The notes under the pieces are model-generated. The model did not search any database and had not been told where the DNA came from. It worked only from the letters and a program-made list of their open reading frames with translations. Below are positions 62,507 to 64,000 of a DNA stretch of 64,000 bases, in pieces; position 1 is the first letter of the stretch; the number at the start of each line of letters is the position of its first letter. The stretch comes from UBA1723 sp045629285 (lineage in GTDB: Bacteria; Bacteroidota; Bacteroidia; Bacteroidales; Paludibacteraceae): the NCBI GenBank assembly GCA_045629285.1, contig JAZQQY010000005.1, positions 19,428 through 83,427 on the forward strand, written 5' to 3'. A program made the translations under genes and the position numbers.

Positions 62507-63862
62507 TTAACTTAGGGCCGTCAAATCAATCTTGTAGATATTTTGAGATGTAGTATCCTTTTTATTTTTCAGAAACATAATCATATAAATAGGAACATAC
62601 AGCACCTTATCATTCTTTTTAATATTATCCTGACAAAAGACTATAGCTTTATTTATTTCGTACTCTTTATTTGAAACAACATTTTTCAATGCATTATGAC
62701 GCTCATAGTCTTTTCCTGATTTCACCTCAATAGGAATTATTTCGCCTTCAAATTCAAGGATAAAATCAAGTTCTCCTTGCTTTTTGCTATTAAAATAATA
62801 AAGAGGAAATCCATTTGCAGTCAATTCTTGAGCAATGAAATTCTCAAAAATAGAACCGAAATTAATTGTCGTTTCTCCACTTAATATTTTGAACGCCATT
62901 CCTGAGGCATATTGAGATGCTAACAAACCCACATCGTTCAAAAATAGCTTAAATAGATTCCTTAATTCACTAAGTTTTAAAGGCACACGTGGTTCATCAA
63001 CGTTGTATGTTGGCAAGGCCACACCTGCGTCTTTTAACCAAAGAAAAGCATCCTCATACCTCGTAAAACGTGCATGTTCATTAAGATTCTTCAATATAAA
63101 ACGTTTATTTTTAGCATCTAATTCTGATGGAATCAAATCAAAAATTTCTTTTATATTCAGTTTTTTTTCTTTGTCATACTGACTAATGTCCCATCTATAC
63201 AAAGATACTATCTCTTTCTGCTTAAGAAGAACTTTATTCAAATCGTTTGTATCAAGATAGCATTGGACTACAGCAGGCATACCTCCAACTATCAAATAAA
63301 GATGAACTATTTTCATCATTGACTTATGAACAACATCATCCACTTCTTTACAGTCATTCAATGAATTTTCCAATGTTTCTAATATAGAACTGCTTACTCC
63401 CAATGCTTTCGCAAATTCCATTAAGTTAAGTGGATATACTTCCTCTATAGACATATATCCCACAGGTATGCTACGTATGTCATTTAGTTCAACACCCAAC
63501 AAACTCCCACTTAAAGCATATAAGAAAGATCCTTCGTCAACAAGGAACTTAATCATAGTAACAGATTCTTTACAACGTTGGATTTCATCAAAAAAAATCA
63601 ATGTTTTACCTGGTACAAGAGATCTATTTAACCACGCTGATAATCTTTGCAATATGTCTTTCGCATTTCTAACATCCTTGAATATATTACAAGCTTCAGG
63701 ATCTGCAAGAAAATTAACTTCAACCAAATCCAAGCCCTTTTTCTGGGCATATTTTCTTATGGCAAAAGTCTTTCCTGTTTGTCTTGCTCCAGTCAAAAGA
63801 AGGGCAGTTTTAGTGGTAGCAAAGTGGTTTTCAATGATATAATCAATATTTCTATCTATCAT
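62507..63862 (-). CDS. AAA ATPase with DUF4143-type C-terminal domain
   Basis: A 451-residue cytoplasmic protein. The N-terminal ATPase has Walker A 'LTGARQTGKT' (~22-31) and Walker B 'LIFFDEIQR' (~85-95). The C-terminal DUF4143-type domain ends in a restriction-nuclease-like core, 'QGELDFILEF' followed by 'IIPIEVKSGK' (E-x-D...E-V-K). Such genes are widespread and often mobile in Bacteroidales. Their role is unsettled: suggested DNA binding or nuclease activity is inference. Iteron-like repeats precede it (63888-63970). Confidence 0.87.
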   Translation of the reverse strand: MIDRNIDYIIENHFATTKTALLLTGARQTGKTFAIRKYAQKKGLDLVEVNFLADPEACNIFKDVRNAKDILQRLSAWLNRSLVPGKTLIFFDEIQRCKESVTMIKFLVDEGSFLYALSGSLLGVELNDIRSIPVGYMSIEEVYPLNLMEFAKALGVSSSILETLENSLNDCKEVDDVVHKSMMKIVHLYLIVGGMPAVVQCYLDTNDLNKVLLKQKEIVSLYRWDISQYDKEKKLNIKEIFDLIPSELDAKNKRFILKNLNEHARFTRYEDAFLWLKDAGVALPTYNVDEPRVPLKLSELRNLFKLFLNDVGLLASQYASGMAFKILSGETTINFGSIFENFIAQELTANGFPLYYFNSKKQGELDFILEFEGEIIPIEVKSGKDYERHNALKNVVSNKEYEINKAIVFCQDNIKKNDKVLYVPIYMIMFLKNKKDTTSQNIYKIDLTALS

Positions 63863-63887
63863 GAATCAATAAATTTTGGAAAATTTA

Positions 63888-63970
63888 CATTTTTCTAAGG
63901 CAAAATTCACTATTTTTTGACATTTTTCCAAGGTAAAATATACCATTTTTTGACACTTTTCCAAGTTTTT
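63888..63970. repeat. 33-bp tandem repeats upstream of the ATPase gene
   Basis: Copies at 63888-63920 and 63921-63953, and a partial third from 63954, of the form CATTTTTC[TC]AAGG..AAAA....ATTTTTTGA. They start 26 bp before the ATPase start codon, where an operator would be. Confidence 0.85.
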
Positions 63971-64000
63971 CCGTCATTTCTTCCTGTTCATCGCCAATAT

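Noticed and set aside
1..64000. tRNA, rRNA, integrase or transposase genes
   Set aside because: None was seen on either strand while reading the intergenic regions; no insertion-sequence ends or target duplications were recognised.

Overview
The window looks like chromosomal DNA from a member of the order Bacteroidales (phylum Bacteroidota). The signs are an AT-leaning composition, few Shine-Dalgarno sequences, many -7 boxes of the type TAnnTTTG (in three places with an exact TTTG box 19 bp upstream, or close to it), an RprX/RprY-type two-component pair, a DUF4292-type lipoprotein beside an EnvC-like protein and dUTPase, a TonB-dependent receptor, and several proteins with apparent type IX secretion (T9SS) C-terminal signals. 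The genus cannot be named from the sequence alone.

Layout. 1-3174 (minus): start of a secreted protein, rnhB and a Kef-type antiporter. 3292-5557 (plus): rprX-rprY, closed by a clear terminator. 5647-12795 (plus): a TSUP transporter, then a surface polysaccharide cluster (GT2, GT4, an intact M23 endopeptidase, an O-antigen ligase/polymerase-like membrane protein, GT4). 12883-15729 (minus): a hypothetical protein, an SRPBCC protein and pyrE. 15884-23605 (minus): a tight seven-gene unit dut, TPR protein, DUF4292-like lipoprotein, EnvC-like activator, Wzz-like protein, aroB, aroA. 23690-28000: a secreted Ig-like/regulatory-domain protein and a CBM6 glycoside hydrolase with a T9SS tail. 28123-43346 (minus): a gene for a secreted protein of about 4,480 residues made almost wholly of short beta-rich repeats, followed by an OmpA/TSP3 outer-membrane protein. 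43795-50919 (minus): CYTH protein, TonB-dependent receptor, ftsH, rsfS, argH and a small membrane protein. 51218-54752 (plus): a small secreted protein, a 560-bp non-coding stretch with two candidate small-RNA units, a GPH-type symporter and an M28 lipoprotein peptidase.

From about 54.8 kb onward the window turns accessory. It holds a predicted three-way-junction RNA element before a duplicated PH-like membrane protein, a RhuM-like gene remnant, a HepT-MntA toxin-antitoxin pair between two nearly identical 97-bp direct repeats, an unrecognised protein, a phage-fibre-like 1,179-residue repeat protein ending in a FISUMP-type domain, its T9SS partner with a (GT)14 microsatellite in the predicted 5' leader, and a DUF4143-type ATPase preceded by 33-bp tandem repeats.

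What is most worth following up: the higher-order ABCD repeat of the giant protein, the two intergenic transcription units at 51.8-52.07 kb (one with a sigma-54-like promoter), the three-way-junction element at 54.83-54.93 kb, and the repeat-bounded HepT-MntA block. All functional calls are from reading the sequence; no database search was run.
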